Origin: Sarcocystis neurona
Lineage: Eukaryota; Apicomplexa; Conoidasida; Eucoccidiorida; Sarcocystidae
DNA: 64,000 nucleotides
Direction of reading: 5' to 3'
Assembly (NCBI GenBank): GCA_000727475.1
Contig: KL647333.1
Span: 154,319 to 218,318, forward strand
Position 1 is the stretch's first letter; each line of letters starts with the position of its first letter. The notes below the pieces were generated by a model that made no database searches, was not told the origin of the DNA, and saw nothing but the letters and a program-made list of their open reading frames with translations. Of the stretch, positions 25,040 through 37,149 are shown piece by piece. A program made the position numbers and the translations under genes.

Positions 25040-25483
25040 CAGTACCTGGAAGTATTCTGTGGCAATCGTGACGACAGCCTCTGTTGTCTCCATCCTGCAG
25101 CTATGATTAAAATACGCTCTCAGCGCGTTTATTTGCCCATCTTTAGATTCGCGATATTTCGTCTTGCCCTCTGCTAAACTTCAGAGCACAACCAAGATGT
25201 CTTCGCAATCATCAAAGTACCTACGCAGAACGCCTAAAGCCTCAGCAAGTGGGTCCCACCCACCTAATTAAACGAAGAGATAAGATTGATCTTATCTCTC
25301 AAGCTGGCCGTCTCGGACGTCCCGTCCCACGTACAGCGCCCTTCGTTGTCAGCGAGAGCACAGTAGTTAGCCTTCTAGAGGCTGCAGTGCCACAAAGACA
25401 CATGCCGACGTGTCAGTTGGACTCACCATCTGCGCAGGTAAATCCAAACAAGCTGATCTGGAGACGAACTCACAGCTTGGGTG
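25040..25483. repeat. Partial array unit upstream of unit A
   Basis: Around 25170-25205 the sequence matches the tail of unit D (near 41175-41205): both share a GCTAAACT-x-CAG-x-CACAACCAA core. The spacing to the next unit start (about 300 bases) is also like that at the A/B boundary. The rest of this fragment is too diverged to align by eye. A perfect 10-bp hairpin (25276-25299) lies inside it. Confidence 0.4.
25276..25299. repeat. Perfect 10-bp inverted repeat, 4-base loop
   Basis: The left arm is AGAGATAAGA (25276-25285), the loop is TTGA, and the right arm is TCTTATCTCT (25290-25299). It sits about 190 bases upstream of array unit A. No T-run or other terminator feature follows. Confidence 0.6.
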
Positions 25484-26062
25484 AGGGTAGATCGAATTAC
25501 CAAACCATCTGGCGAAACACGAAAAGTGAATACTACATATTACAAGGACACTCCTCCCAACAGCCCACGTGACAACGTCTCAGTGGCATTAAAACACGCA
25601 TCAGTCCTGCACGCGGCAACGGACCCCCAGGTGCTTTGGCATACACCTGAACAGTCCCGCGACACCACGGCCTTACGGTCACACGCCATCAAATGTTCTC
25701 CTCCCCCCGCTGTGCCTCTTATTCGTTCCAAGACAGTCTATAGGGCATCAGGAGCCACATCGTTCAGCCGTCCCTGATTCCAAATGCCACTGACGGTGCA
25801 AAGCCAGTCATTCCGGTACGATTCTGCCCAGTAACTTCCTGCCCCTGCGTTGCACGACTGGGCTTGATGACAGACGACGTGGGATCATGATTCGCAGCTC
25901 CACTGCTGTGCAGCACAATGGGTAGTCGTGTATTTGCGTCAGTCATCGACTTCCTCCTCAGCGTCATCGGTGCAAAACCACCCTTTCATACTTGTCCTTC
26001 CAGTCGCGCTCACAACGAAGAAAATTTCAATCCAGTACGGGCGCCGGGGCCTGCGTGCGGCT

Positions 26063-26173
26063 TGTTGCCTCGTGAGAATTGCACTGCATTCTGTTGTCCT
26101 GGAAACATACTGCGTATGTTTGTTGCCTCGTGAGAATTGCACTGCATTTTGTTGTCCTGGAGACATACTGCGT
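26063..26173. repeat. 58-bp tandem duplication inside unit A
   Basis: Two consecutive copies (26063-26120 and 26121-26173) start TGTTGCCTCGTGAGAATTGC and differ at only two positions over 53 bases. Units B, C and D each have one copy of this segment, so the duplication is specific to A and recent. Confidence 0.85.
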
Positions 26174-27111
26174 GAACGGTGAGGGTACCGCGTTGTCTCT
26201 CTATCGCTCTGAACCATGTTCGAGAACCGCTGTCAGCAAAATCCATGCAGCAGGACAATTGCGGTTTTAAACCGCTGAAGAACGACAAACAGAGAGAATA
26301 CATCATGGGCACACCTCACCCCCGGGGCAACTCGACGCATGAGACGCGGGCGCAGACAAAGGTCGGAGTGACCGATCGACCACTCATGGCGCAGGACGTT
26401 CGTGTTTAGCCATCTTCCAATATTCCAGAACGGATAATGCGGCAAGGTGTCATGCTTCTAGATCCTGCTGAACTTCAGGTTTATTGACTGCTTTCGCGTA
26501 CTGGGTGTTCTGCAGTCGATTTGTCAAATGTTTTCAGGTGCCAAGCCGACTCAGTCTCTCCGGACCCAAACAACCATTCCGCTGTCCCTAACTACGCGCG
26601 GAAGCGCAGTACTCTCTTGGTGACTCCGAAGAACTTCAGGGTGATCTACGCACTTCTATTGTGCTGCAGAGTTTCTCATCCCGCAGTCCTCGGGCGCAGC
26701 TCTTTTCAGTCAGTTCCTACGGACCGTGGTGCGTTTTATCCCACGAAGGATCACGCAGGGTTTGCCCAGACGCAGCAGCTCGAATATAGCGGCACCAGTC
26801 AGCAGAAGTCGTAGAAGTCTAATTTTTTTCCGTTTGTACTCAAACGGCAGTAGAGACCATCACACTCTTGTTCGCTCGATTCGACGAATACAACCCCGTT
26901 TTTTGTGCCGTGGATTCTCAACACTCACTACTGTGCCGTCACCAACAAAGGCTGAGCGTGGATAGGAACCGTGAGCCGCTGCACCGGAGTGTGGGCCTGC
27001 TGAGAAGCTGGACCATTGATGCTCACTCGTCTCGGCGGGTAGTCAACACTGGAGACACTACTGTGTTAATGCTCGTCTCGGTCGGCAGTAGAGTACAGCC
27101 AGGCCCCTCGC

Positions 27112-28280
27112 CACGCATGCGCCCGCAACAGTGAACCTTCCTCAAACGTTTCCATTCCCAGTTCCTGCCTGTGTCTGTTTCCTTGATNNNNNNNNNNNNN
27201 NNNNNNNNNNNNNNNNNNNNNNNNNNNNNNNNNNNNNNNNNNNNNNNNNNNNNNNNNNNNNNNNNNNNNNNNNNNNNNNNNNNNNNNNNNNNNNNNNNNN
27301 NNNNNNNNNNNNNNNNNNNNNNNNNNNNNNNNNNNNNNNNNNNNNNNNNNNNNNNNNNNNNNNNNNNNNNNNNNNNNNNNNNNNNNNNNNNNNNNNNNNN
27401 NNNNNNNNNNNNNNNNNNNNNNNNNNNNNNNNNNNNNNNNNNNNNNNNNNNNNNNNNNNNNNNNNNNNNNNNNNNNNNNNNNNNNNNNNNNNNNNNNNNN
27501 NNNNNNNNNNNNNNNNNNNNNNNNNNNNNNNNNNNNNNNNNNNNNNNNNNNNNNNNNNNNNNNNNNNNNNNNNNNNNNNNNNNNNNNNNNNNNNNNNNNN
27601 NNNNNNNNNNNNNNNNNNNNNNNNNNNNNNNNNNNNNNNNNNNNNNNNNNNNNNNNNNNNNNNNNNNNNNNNNNNNNNNNNNCTCCTCAACAGGCGGCCC
27701 AGACCCCACGCACAAATGACGAAATGACATGCTATGAAGAAGACGTCACGGCTACTACCTGTGGCAAAGAGACCCCTCCGGTCACGCACACTGTAAAGAA
27801 ACCAGAGAACCACACCGCTGAAGTTTTCGCTGCCGTCACCCAGTCCCCCGTATGCTTCCGAGCGTCGCAACTCTCTAGTCCAGGGTCTCGATTTCCTCGA
27901 AAGTTGTAGTCTTAACCAAACATCATTCCGCCGCACAGGACGTACACGCGTGACTGCAAACGACAGCATCCACCTGTCGACAGCAACGGTATTTACACCT
28001 CTGGCTCTCGCGTCGGATGGTTTACAATTTGCCTGGAAGTGGAATCGACGCCCAGAAGCGATGACGTTCTCGCCCCGACAGCGTAAAAGCGTGGATACAC
28101 CGCGGCGCTGCGAGTTGCGGCGTGGTCATGCGCCGTGTACGATTGTCTCCTGATTTCTACTTCACCTTCTTGGGCCACAAGCCGATTGAGCCGGCTGAAC
28201 CACCCATAGTGCAGCAAGACGTGACACTTAGCCTCGGTGTGGTCTGCGAGGCGACGTGGTGTAGCTTCTCATGTGGTGAA
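27112..28280. repeat. High-identity block, copy in unit A, containing a gap
   Basis: It matches 39013-40049 in unit D. The visible parts are 76 bases left of the gap and 598 bases right of it. I count four differences, about 99.4% identity, against clearly lower identity just outside. The frame at 28122-28322 contains VQQDVTLSLGVVCEATWCSF; a related frame in unit B (near 31835) retains a recognisable TTL...CEA core. This is the only hint of a conserved reading frame in the block. Confidence 0.8.
27188..27682. other. Assembly gap, 495 N
   Basis: A run of 495 undetermined bases. The flanks on both sides are the same sequence as the flanks of the gap at 39089-39451. All open frames that appear to run through it are artefacts of the Ns. 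Confidence 0.99.
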
Positions 28281-29689
28281 TGCCACCCTCTCCCGTTGTG
28301 TGGAACGGTGTCATGGACGTGAACGGCTTTGTGCTGCCTGGATGCCTAGAGAAGCCACATACAGTAGCGTGTGCGCTGCAGAGCCCTCGCCGGTCTCCTG
28401 AATAGTGAGCCCTTTTGCGACACCCAAGTATTTTAACCTTGCCTGTAGCGATACTGTAGAATACACCCAGAACGCGTCGCTCTCATTCTGATTCAAGAAG
28501 GCTCCGTACCGGGAGTTCGACGCATCTGCGTTGATGTCGGTGCTGGATCACGCTATTGATCTGTGTGGTCGATCAGCCTACCTGAGCTAGAAAGTCTCTT
28601 TGTCGTACCCGGGGGGATGCAGAGTTGAGTGCAGCAAGCACGTGTTGAAGGCAGAGAGGTGTACCTCAGAAAAGAGAGATTCAACCAGGTAGGCGGACAC
28701 GGGGACTTTTTAGCTCGAATTCGCGTCCCTTCGTTCTCTCTAGAATGGGGTCAGAATCGAAGAATCTGAACAGGGAGGAACCCTACAAACGAATCTCTAT
28801 TGTCACAGCCCCCGCAGGAGCGGCTCACTCCGATTGATAGTAAATGAGCATTCTTCAGTGCTACCCAGGCTCACCGTCGTGCCTTCTAGTCCTCCTCCAG
28901 TGCCTTGCAGGAGAACGCCATTAACGGCACAGAACGTGGTTCGAATCGTTAAAGAACACCGAGGTCCCAATACTGGTCTGCGCAACCTGGACGTGGGAGC
29001 ATTGCCTGCCGTGCCGCGTCCTGTTGCTAGACATCTTGTCCGTCTCTGATCGGCTTGTTTGTGCTTTTATCCGTCGCCTACTGGCCCGTTGTGAATTCAG
29101 TACAACAGGTGATGCCGCGTGCATCTCCAATGTCAACGTTCTTTGTGTCGTTCGTTGCTCACCTCTGACTGGTGCAGTATTGATTCAATATGATGAAACA
29201 CTGCAAAAGATGGATGTGAACAGTTAGAAACTGAATTTTGACCCGTGTTAATCACGTGGGCTGCCCCCGCAGTCGTTGCTCAACAGTCAGGCAGCAACCA
29301 CTTCTGGGGACAATTCGTTGACTTTCGCCGGCCTGGTGGATTCTGGTCTTGCTCCAAGGTAAATTGAAGAGTACAACCACAACATCTCCGCGCTGTTTTT
29401 GCTGTTCAAACCGCTTCTGTACAATCAGCTCAACATGAAAGCTTGCGCTTCTCTGCACTTAATGGAATGAGACGAGATACCCACAAGACCATCTGTGCCA
29501 TGCCAGACCATCCATCTTTGCCGCCCTCATTGGACGTTCTGTTTCCTGGGTCGTCGCCAGGTGCCCGGCAGTAAGCAGCGAGCCGTTCTATTTCTCTTCA
29601 TGCCAAGGTCATTTCCTGACGATTCAGATGAACTTACGTGTTACTAAGCAAGTTTCACCAATAGAGATAGAGCCAAGACCCCCTCAGGA

Positions 29690-32600
29690 CTGTGACACCA
29701 TGGCGTGACATGGCGTGGCACCTTGCTGAAGCAAGCAAAATGAGCACTGCATTTCACAAGGGCATTCCACCCAAATCCACAGGCAACACCTCCTCAGGGG
29801 CATACAAAACGCCATCACTCCTGCACGCTGCAACGGACCCTCAGGTGCTTTGGCATACAGCTGAACAGTCGTGCGACGCCACGGCCTCTTGTTCGTTCCA
29901 AGACAGTCTATAGGGCAACAGGTGCCACATCGTTCAGCCGTCCCTGATTCCAAATTGCCACTGACGGTGCAAAGCCAGTCACTCCGGTAAGACTCTGCCC
30001 AGTAACTCCCTGCTCCTGCGGCGCACAACTGGCCTTGATGAAAGACGACGTGGGAGCACGATTCGCAGCTCCAATGCTGCGCACCACGCTGCATTCATAG
30101 TTGTGCATATGCATCAGTCATCAACCTCCTCGGCGTCACCGGTGTAAAACCACCCTTTCACACTTATCCCTCCAGTCGCGCTCACAACGAAGAAAATTTC
30201 GGTCCAGTAGGCGCGTCGGGACCCGCATGCGTCTTGTTGCCTCGTGAGAATTGCACTGCATTCTGTTGTCCTGGAGACATACTGCAGGAAAAGTGAGGGT
30301 GCCGCGTTGTCTCTCTGCCGCTTTAAACCGTGTTCGAGGACCGTTGTTACGGACGTCCGCGCAGCAGGGGAAATGCATTCTTAAACCGCTGAAGGACAAC
30401 GAACGGAGACAGTAGGTCACGAGTGCGACGTACGCCCCGGGCAGCTCAACAGACGAGACGCAGCGACAGACGAATGCCGGGGGTGAGCCATCGAGCGCTC
30501 ATGGAGCAGGACGTTCGCGTTCGCCCATCCTCGTATGTTCCGATTCGAACGACGCCACAAACTGTCAAACTTCTAGGCCGTGCTGAATTCCAGATGCCTT
30601 AGCTTTTCGAGATGCTGGTTGTTCGGCAGTCGACTTGTCAAACGTGTTCCGCGGAACACTCAGTCTCTCCGGAATTCGCACAATCGCTCTAAGACCTGTG
30701 ATCAAGCATGAAACCACAAGACAGTATATATGGCTTGAAGAAGAGAGCAAAATCTCCCAGCTTCTCTTTTTTGGCTCTCGCCGTTCTACGACGCAGACAT
30801 TGTACACACTTAATTTCATCCACTTCCCAGCCACCGCGTCCGTACTCACGGAGGAGCACTCACGCTTTGCTCAGAAGCAGAATGTGCTGGATTGCGGAAT
30901 AGATCGAACGCAGGATTTCTAGTTGGCAGAACATACAAAGAGAACTTCGTCGTAAATTACTCCTGCATCGAAACGGAAAAGGGATCCACCGTAGTCCACG
31001 TATTCCTACGAATACAACTCCTTTTGTTCCACCGAGGCGTCTCATCTCTGCCTGTTGTGCCGTAGCCACCAAGGCCGTGAGAGCAGGGAGGGAGCAGGAG
31101 TCGCGCTACAATCGCGTAGGCCTTTTGCTGAGCTGCACTGTTGATGCTTACCTGTACCAGCAGTTCACCAACACTTGACAGACAACTGCGTTAATGCTTC
31201 TGTCGGTGGGCAGCAGTGAACAGCCAGGCTCCTTTTCACATCTACGCGCCCAACATTTCATGTCCCTCCATTTTCTATTCCCGCCTGTGTCGGTTTCTTT
31301 TGTCTTATCGGTGGATAGTCTACACACATCGCAGAGCACATGAGATCATACGCCAAGAAGGACATTTCACGATTGGCGCATTTTGGAAGGCCAGCTCCTC
31401 GGTCACGTGTATAAAATGCAAACCAGAGCGCGGCATCATCCATGTTTTGACTGCCGCCATTCACTAACCATAGGCGCTCGATCGTCGCCACTTTCTAGTC
31501 TAGGGTTTCGATCTCAGCTAAGACCGTAGTCTCGGCAGAACATCGTTCCGCCGCACGGCAAGTACACTCGTGACTGCACACGGATGTTAGCCAGTCGAAG
31601 CCAGTGCGACGTAGAAGTCTGGTCCACGCTCCAGCTCGTTAGCAGTCTGAGTGGATTTAGAAGCGTCGCCTCGAAGCAATAGTGTACGGGCCCGCACAAC
31701 GACAAAGCACGGATGTAGCACTGCCATAGGGCATGTTGCATGACACCGCGCCGTGCACGATTGCCGCCTGAATGCTAAATCACCATCCCTCGGCACAAAC
31801 CGATAGTGCAGCTTTCACGCCCATAACCAAGCACGATACAACGCTCGGCGTCGACATCGCCTGCGAAGCGGCGCGTAGAGCCTCTCCGGCGATGACCGTC
31901 ACGCGTGGCGATGGTGAGAATCTGTGTCGCCGCCATCCAAAGCTGTCCAGTGCCTCCTGTGCAGTAGTCGCCTACTGTGCGCCGCAGAGTCTCAGTCTGC
32001 TCTTCGCATATCAAGCCTTGGAGTAAGCTGAAGAAATTTAGCTACGGTCGATTTCTAATTGCGGTGCGCGCCTACAGCGCATCGCTATAATTCGGATTCA
32101 GGAAGCTTCTACACCGCCAGTCAAACACTCCACCTATAACAAGAATGCTACATGCTGTTAGGGATCTGCGTTCTCGAGCAGCTCGCTGGGCTGGCAGCTC
32201 ACTTCAGTCGCATCAGGATAGAGACGTGTTGGGACGTGCTAGCCTCAGGCTAAGGACACAGAGGTGTAAACCAGAAGGCAGAGAGCTCACTGTAATATCT
32301 GTAACGATCTGCACGTGTTGAGCCGGAGCGCAGCATGCATTGACGTTACTTCGTTCTACTTAGTTCTGTCAAAATCGAGGAGCCTTAACCTGGAGACACT
32401 TTTCGAGAACCTGGGTCGCTTTAGTATATGCGCCTTTTTTCACGCTTCCACAATAACACTTCCGTCCGACGGTGTCCGAAAACGGATTTAACCACATTAT
32501 GGAGTACTTGGATGACAGCGGACTTTTCGCATTCCTCAACATCAGTCGTGCATCCTGACGGCGGTTCAGATCCCCTGGGCCGCCAAAAACGCCGCCACAA

Positions 32601-33429
32601 TACGGCCGCGCTAACCAAACAGAACGCTGTCGAGACAGTAAAGCGCCTCGAGTGCTGCACTACAACTTGGCCAAGGCACAACGTGGGGTGACGCGCCTCT
32701 CCCACACCGTGGAGATTCGAGCCAGCTAAGCGGTTTCTGGCCTCCATCTTTGTTCTTGTGCTTCGCGCCGTCGACGTTTGATACAGCGCAGAACGCAGCA
32801 TTTTGAAGGATACCCCAATGTAAAGGATCCAACATTCAAGGTATTTTAATCGTCTACTAATAATCTCCCCTTAAGGCAATGCTGTGGGACCCAGCTGCAA
32901 CATTGCATTCATGGACAAGAGTTGGAAACATGGATGTCTTCCACGCTATAAAGACGGCCGCAACTGTAAGCTCTGGCCTGCAGGTGAACAACATCATAAT
33001 CTCAGTGCAATTCATTGTCTTTATCCGACGCCGTAAATCCTGGACTTGCCCCATGCTATATTCAAGGTGGAATCCAGAACGTAACGCTGCAGTTCGCTCT
33101 TGAGAAGATTTTCTGTCCCGTCAGCACAGAAACGTAGCTAGCTCTGCGTTGGGCCTAGATAAACGGAACGACAATCATGGCCACTTCCGAACTGTTTCCC
33201 TCAAACACCTTCATCGGACGCTCCACAGTTTTACGTTGTCACTAAAGGCACACTCGTCGGTCTTCTCCCGCCTCTGTATGCACGACTCGCTCCCGGTCTT
33301 GCTTTGACTGTACTCACGACCTGCGCACGTTCCCCCAAATGAAGTGGCCCCGGGACACACTCACGGCTGCGACGAAGGTAGCTTTTGTGCTACCGATGCA
33401 TCAGGCGAAACACACAAATGAACACTACC
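29690..33429. repeat. Tandem array unit B (about 3.7 kb)
   Basis: Its first kilobase aligns well with unit A, with the landmark at about 29833 and the single-copy form of the A duplication at 30234-30290. Its middle (31215-32030) aligns with the A/D block but is much more diverged and has no gap. This gives an independent view of what the gap region may look like: about 400 bases there correspond to the gapped part. The frame at 31772-32026 keeps a TTLGVDIACEA motif aligned with the A/D frame. Confidence 0.75.
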
Positions 33430-34970
33430 CACCACAACGGCACCCCCTTCAACCCGCCACGTGATAGTACCGAAGCGGCATACCCGAAGACTTAAATCCT
33501 GCACAATGGAACGGACCCTTTGGTGTTGTAGCAGAACTGGTCGGTTAACCAGTCCCGCGATATCAGCTCGTTGTTTCACACGCAGTCATCCCCCTCTTCA
33601 CCTCTGGTTCGTTCCCTTAGATTCTACAGGGTACCAGGCCCTACTTCATTTAGCAGTCCCTGTTATCCTATTGCCACTGACGGTGTAGAGGCTGTCAAAT
33701 GGCCGAGACTCTGCCCAATAAGCTCCTGTCTTAGAAATGTGCGATTGCAGGTGATGACAGAAGAAGTAGAAGATCGATTTGCAGCGCCACTGGTGCGCAG
33801 CACACTCGATTCGTTGTTATGCGCCGTCGTTGACTTCCTCCTGGGCGCCATCCGTGCAAAACCATCTTTTCTCTGTTGTCGCTTCAGTCACACGCACACG
33901 GTCTAATATTTCAAACCCACGCGCGCACCCGGCGGTGTGTGTGGCTTGCTGCCCAATAAGAACTGGAGTGCATTCTGTTGTGCTGGAAACCTACTATGTG
34001 AGCGGCGCAGGCGCCGTGCTGTCTACTCCTATGAAACGTGCTCGAACACCATTGTCAGCAATGGACAGGCAGCAGAATAAATGTGGTTGGAAACCGCTGA
34101 AGGACCATAATTGGAGATTGTACATCATGAGCACACCGAACATCCGCAGCAGCCCGTCGCAGTTAAAAAGAAAGAACAGCGATAGTTCAATGTGAGTTCA
34201 ACCTACACCTGGCGCAGCTCGACGCATGAGACCGGGGTGCACACGAATACCGAAGTGACGGATTGATCGCTCATGACGTAAGACATCGTTGTTTGCCCAT
34301 CTGTGGGAATTCCGCAGCGAACCCTGGCTGCGCGAATCAAAACCTCAACGTTGTGCAGATTGTCTAGTTCTTAAGGCTGTCTTCCCCTTCTTTGTGGTCT
34401 GGTGTCGCCGTATCACATGTGGTCCCCTAGGTAGCCAATGTCGTCAGAGGCAGCACATGCGCCACACGACCCGTAAAAATGTACGCGACCGCACAACTAT
34501 ACAAAAGGGACACCTGTGCTGCCTTGACATCGCCGGCGGTTCTCCGTCAGAAAACTTAGCGTCTGTCAACGCAGTCACTGCTCGCTGTTTTCCTCGTCCG
34601 CGCCTCCCCGACGCAGTGTGATAATTCGTACTTGCATGGATGGACCCGCAGAAGCGCCCAGCGGCACGAGACGCTGGAATGTGGAACACGCTTTCAGCAA
34701 TGCGTCGATCTAACGCATCCCGCGGGACGCCTCATTCATGTCCCGGTGGCAAGCAAAGCCACGGAAACGTGGATCAGCACGACCATTATGGCGGGATGAG
34801 AGCGTGAGCCACAGGGCTGTTAGGTGAACTTGATGCGAATTTGCAGGCTCCCTGCTCACTTGTAGCAGCATTTCACCAAGTCGTACACACGCGTTTGCAA
34901 ACAAGAACACACAAAGGTAAAGACAAAGGCAAACTCTTGAACCACTCTTAGATAGACGTACGTCTGACAA

Positions 34971-35070
34971 TACGTACACGTTTATATATATGTGTCCACT
35001 AGTACAAAATACGACACACACATATAGGAGGTGCCATATATATATATATATATATACACGTGTGTACGTA
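34971..35070. repeat. AT microsatellite flanked by inverted 9-mers
   Basis: A 21-base perfect AT run (35036-35056) and a second short AT tract lie between perfect inverted arms TACGTACAC (34971-34979) and GTGTACGTA (35062-35070). The whole 100 bases could fold into a cruciform. Confidence 0.6.
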
Positions 35071-36360
35071 AAGGGTAGCCACAGACTACGAATTCAGTGA
35101 TTTTATTTGAAGGGCGTCTAGGTGTACAGCCAGATCCTTTATCACGCTTGCGCACTAACAAATACAACCGTTTACAGCCTTCCCCTCCTCTACTCCTTCC
35201 TGCTTGGCTGTCCATTCTCCTCGCAGCAGAACGCCATGTAAGACGCCTCACGAACATTGTCTTTGGCACAGTCAACTTCACGGCAACGTAAGTTATACGC
35301 AAGCAAGGAAAAGACGTCACTAAATTGTGCACTGTCGTCAGACGCCACCTACGCGCTCTTGACGGCGTCGTCTATCCAGTCCAGGGTGTCACGCTCTGCA
35401 AAATTGTGCAATCGTCGAAACATACATCCACTGTACAGCAAGTAGGGCGGAAACACTTACGGCAGTAAACAGCAGTAGACACCAACAGGGTTAAGACCAC
35501 TGGCGCCGATTTCAACATGTTAAAAGTCCCGACTGCCCCACTCATCGCCCCCCGGCACAATGTTGTAGCCGCTTCAACAACGCTGGAGCCCGGATACAGC
35601 ATCTTGCCATGGTGTGACGCCTGAAGACCCTCGACGCGTATCTGGAGCCTAGAAAATATTTCGAATTCTCTTTCTGTGACAACGAACGACAAGTATATCT
35701 GTCGAACGGAATGCCAGGTCATCTATCAAAATTCAGGGACACACGCGGAGACAACCCTTCGCATCTCTGCAATCAGAGAAGCACGCGTCTGCTTTCCTCT
35801 GTATTTGTCTTAATCCTCATTTTCTATCGTACTTGTCAAGACCGTTGAGATCGGCGAAATCAGGTTAATCCACGAAATATTGCTGTCGCTTTGGTCTTTG
35901 CGATCGATCCCGACACTTCCCTTGAACTCCGGTTCTCGTGCGAGTCAGCGCGAAGGCGCTTTCAATAAATATTCCTCACGGCCAGTGAAGAAATTCAGCA
36001 GTACCGCCACCAAAACCTTCCAAGTGTTTCCAACGCAGGAGCAATCGTACAGAGGGAAGCATTGTTAGCAGAATTCTCGCCAGTCCTTCGAATCACGAAT
36101 CCCCTGGGCAGACCCTGGAATCAAACTTTTGGCCGAGGCCGAGCTGCAAAGCACAATCACAAGGTCTCCATATCGTTCTGAAAACCGCTGCCTGGGCAGT
36201 GCAACTCTTGGGCCACCACACTCGCACTGCGCATTATCAGAGGTCGATGTTGTATGAGTGCTTCTCTGGGCTGCCAGATTTGTCCATCAGCACGAAGACA
36301 GAGACATAATTGAGTGCATTGCACTCACACCAAAGACACAGAGATAAGACTCAGAAGAAA

Positions 36361-36434
36361 GAATTCACTGAAGTAAGGAGATAAGAGTCAGAAGAGTGAA
36401 TTCACTGAAGTAAGGAGATAAGAGTCAGAAGAGT
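36361..36434. repeat. Two perfect 37-bp tandem copies
   Basis: Units 36361-36397 and 36398-36434 are identical and begin GAATTCACTGAAG. Partial diverged copies flank them (from 36341 and to about 36450). The corresponding places in units A, B and D have one copy of the segment. Confidence 0.85.
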
Positions 36435-36792
36435 GAATTCACCGAAGCACGTGGGCACCTCTATCTGCCGACGCGGCCGCGCTGCCCTTACTCGGGTTCC
36501 TTCGTCTTTTGTAGGGTCAAAAGCAAGCACTTGTTAACGGCAAGTACCTTTCCATAAGCTCTGTCGTATCACGGCACTGACGTGTCAATTCAAAACACCA
36601 CTAGTACTGCTTCCCTCCAACAACGTTCAACCAATATTTTAGAGACATCCCCGAGTAACTCTGGCGGCAGCGAATGTGCACCCAGGTCCGTGCCACTCAA
36701 ACGTTTGGCCGGACATTCCAAATCCCATCCGGCGCTTCAAGCGCGGAAACGACGGCCAACGCAGAACGCTGTCTAATTCTTAAGAAGCCTAG

Positions 36793-37113
36793 ATGACCCC
36801 TGGAGGTGGGCTCAAGCTAAACGCGAGAGCTTCGCCTGCCGGTCGCAGTCGGTCGCGGGTCAAGAGGTCGCTCTCTAATGTCCATCTTCGCGCTTCGCAT
36901 CGTCGCTCGCTGAGACAGTATGTCATCAGTAGCAAAGGTGCTTCCGCGTACGTGGAAGCCCTCGACGTGGTCTGTGTCGACCATTACTCCCCTCAGGCTA
37001 AGGCAACGCTGGTCCTCTCAGCCACCCCACTGTATATGATAAAGGAAAGCTGTCAAAAACCCCTAGCTCTTCAGCGAGCCCCGCAGTTTGCGCCCTGCAG
37101 TTTAACATCCTGA
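36793..37113 (+). pseudogene. Open frame in array unit C, possible SRS-like remnant
   Basis: The frame is open for 106 codons. Residues about 55-78 read YVEALDVVCVDHYSPQAKAT, followed by LVLSATP. The aligned frames in the other units are less intact: unit A reads NVLCVVRCSP and unit D reads VHYVVRYSP at the same place, and a related segment near 22480 reads HIVHCSP. The Val-Val-Cys then strand then Ala layout resembles the last strands of a SAG1-related domain, with the final cysteine missing. Different units have lost different residues, which suggests degenerating paralogues, not working genes. A competing minus-strand frame (36998-37354) overlaps its end. Confidence 0.27.
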
Positions 37114-37149
37114 CGCACACAATACGGTTCGTGAACATTCTCCGACCTG

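Larger units (their letters stand above)
25484..29689. repeat. Tandem array unit A (about 4.2 kb)
   Basis: This is the first clear unit of a four-unit array. A shared landmark (AACGGACCC) lies at about 25618 here and recurs at about 29833 in B and 33510 in C, with a diverged form at about 37640 in D. Over a sample of about 123 aligned bases after that landmark, A and B differ at about 14 positions and by one indel. Unit A uniquely has a 58-bp internal duplication and one of the two near-identical gap-containing blocks. Open frames occur but are not shared intact between units. Confidence 0.8.

Noticed and set aside
27023..27969. Very long frames on both strands through the N runs (also 38951-39738)
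   Set aside because: They are open only because Ns do not create stop codons. The real sequence on each side gives short frames.
28925..28960. tRNA-like B box (GGTTCGAATC)
   Set aside because: No A box or cloverleaf arms could be found at the right distance upstream, and no T-run follows.
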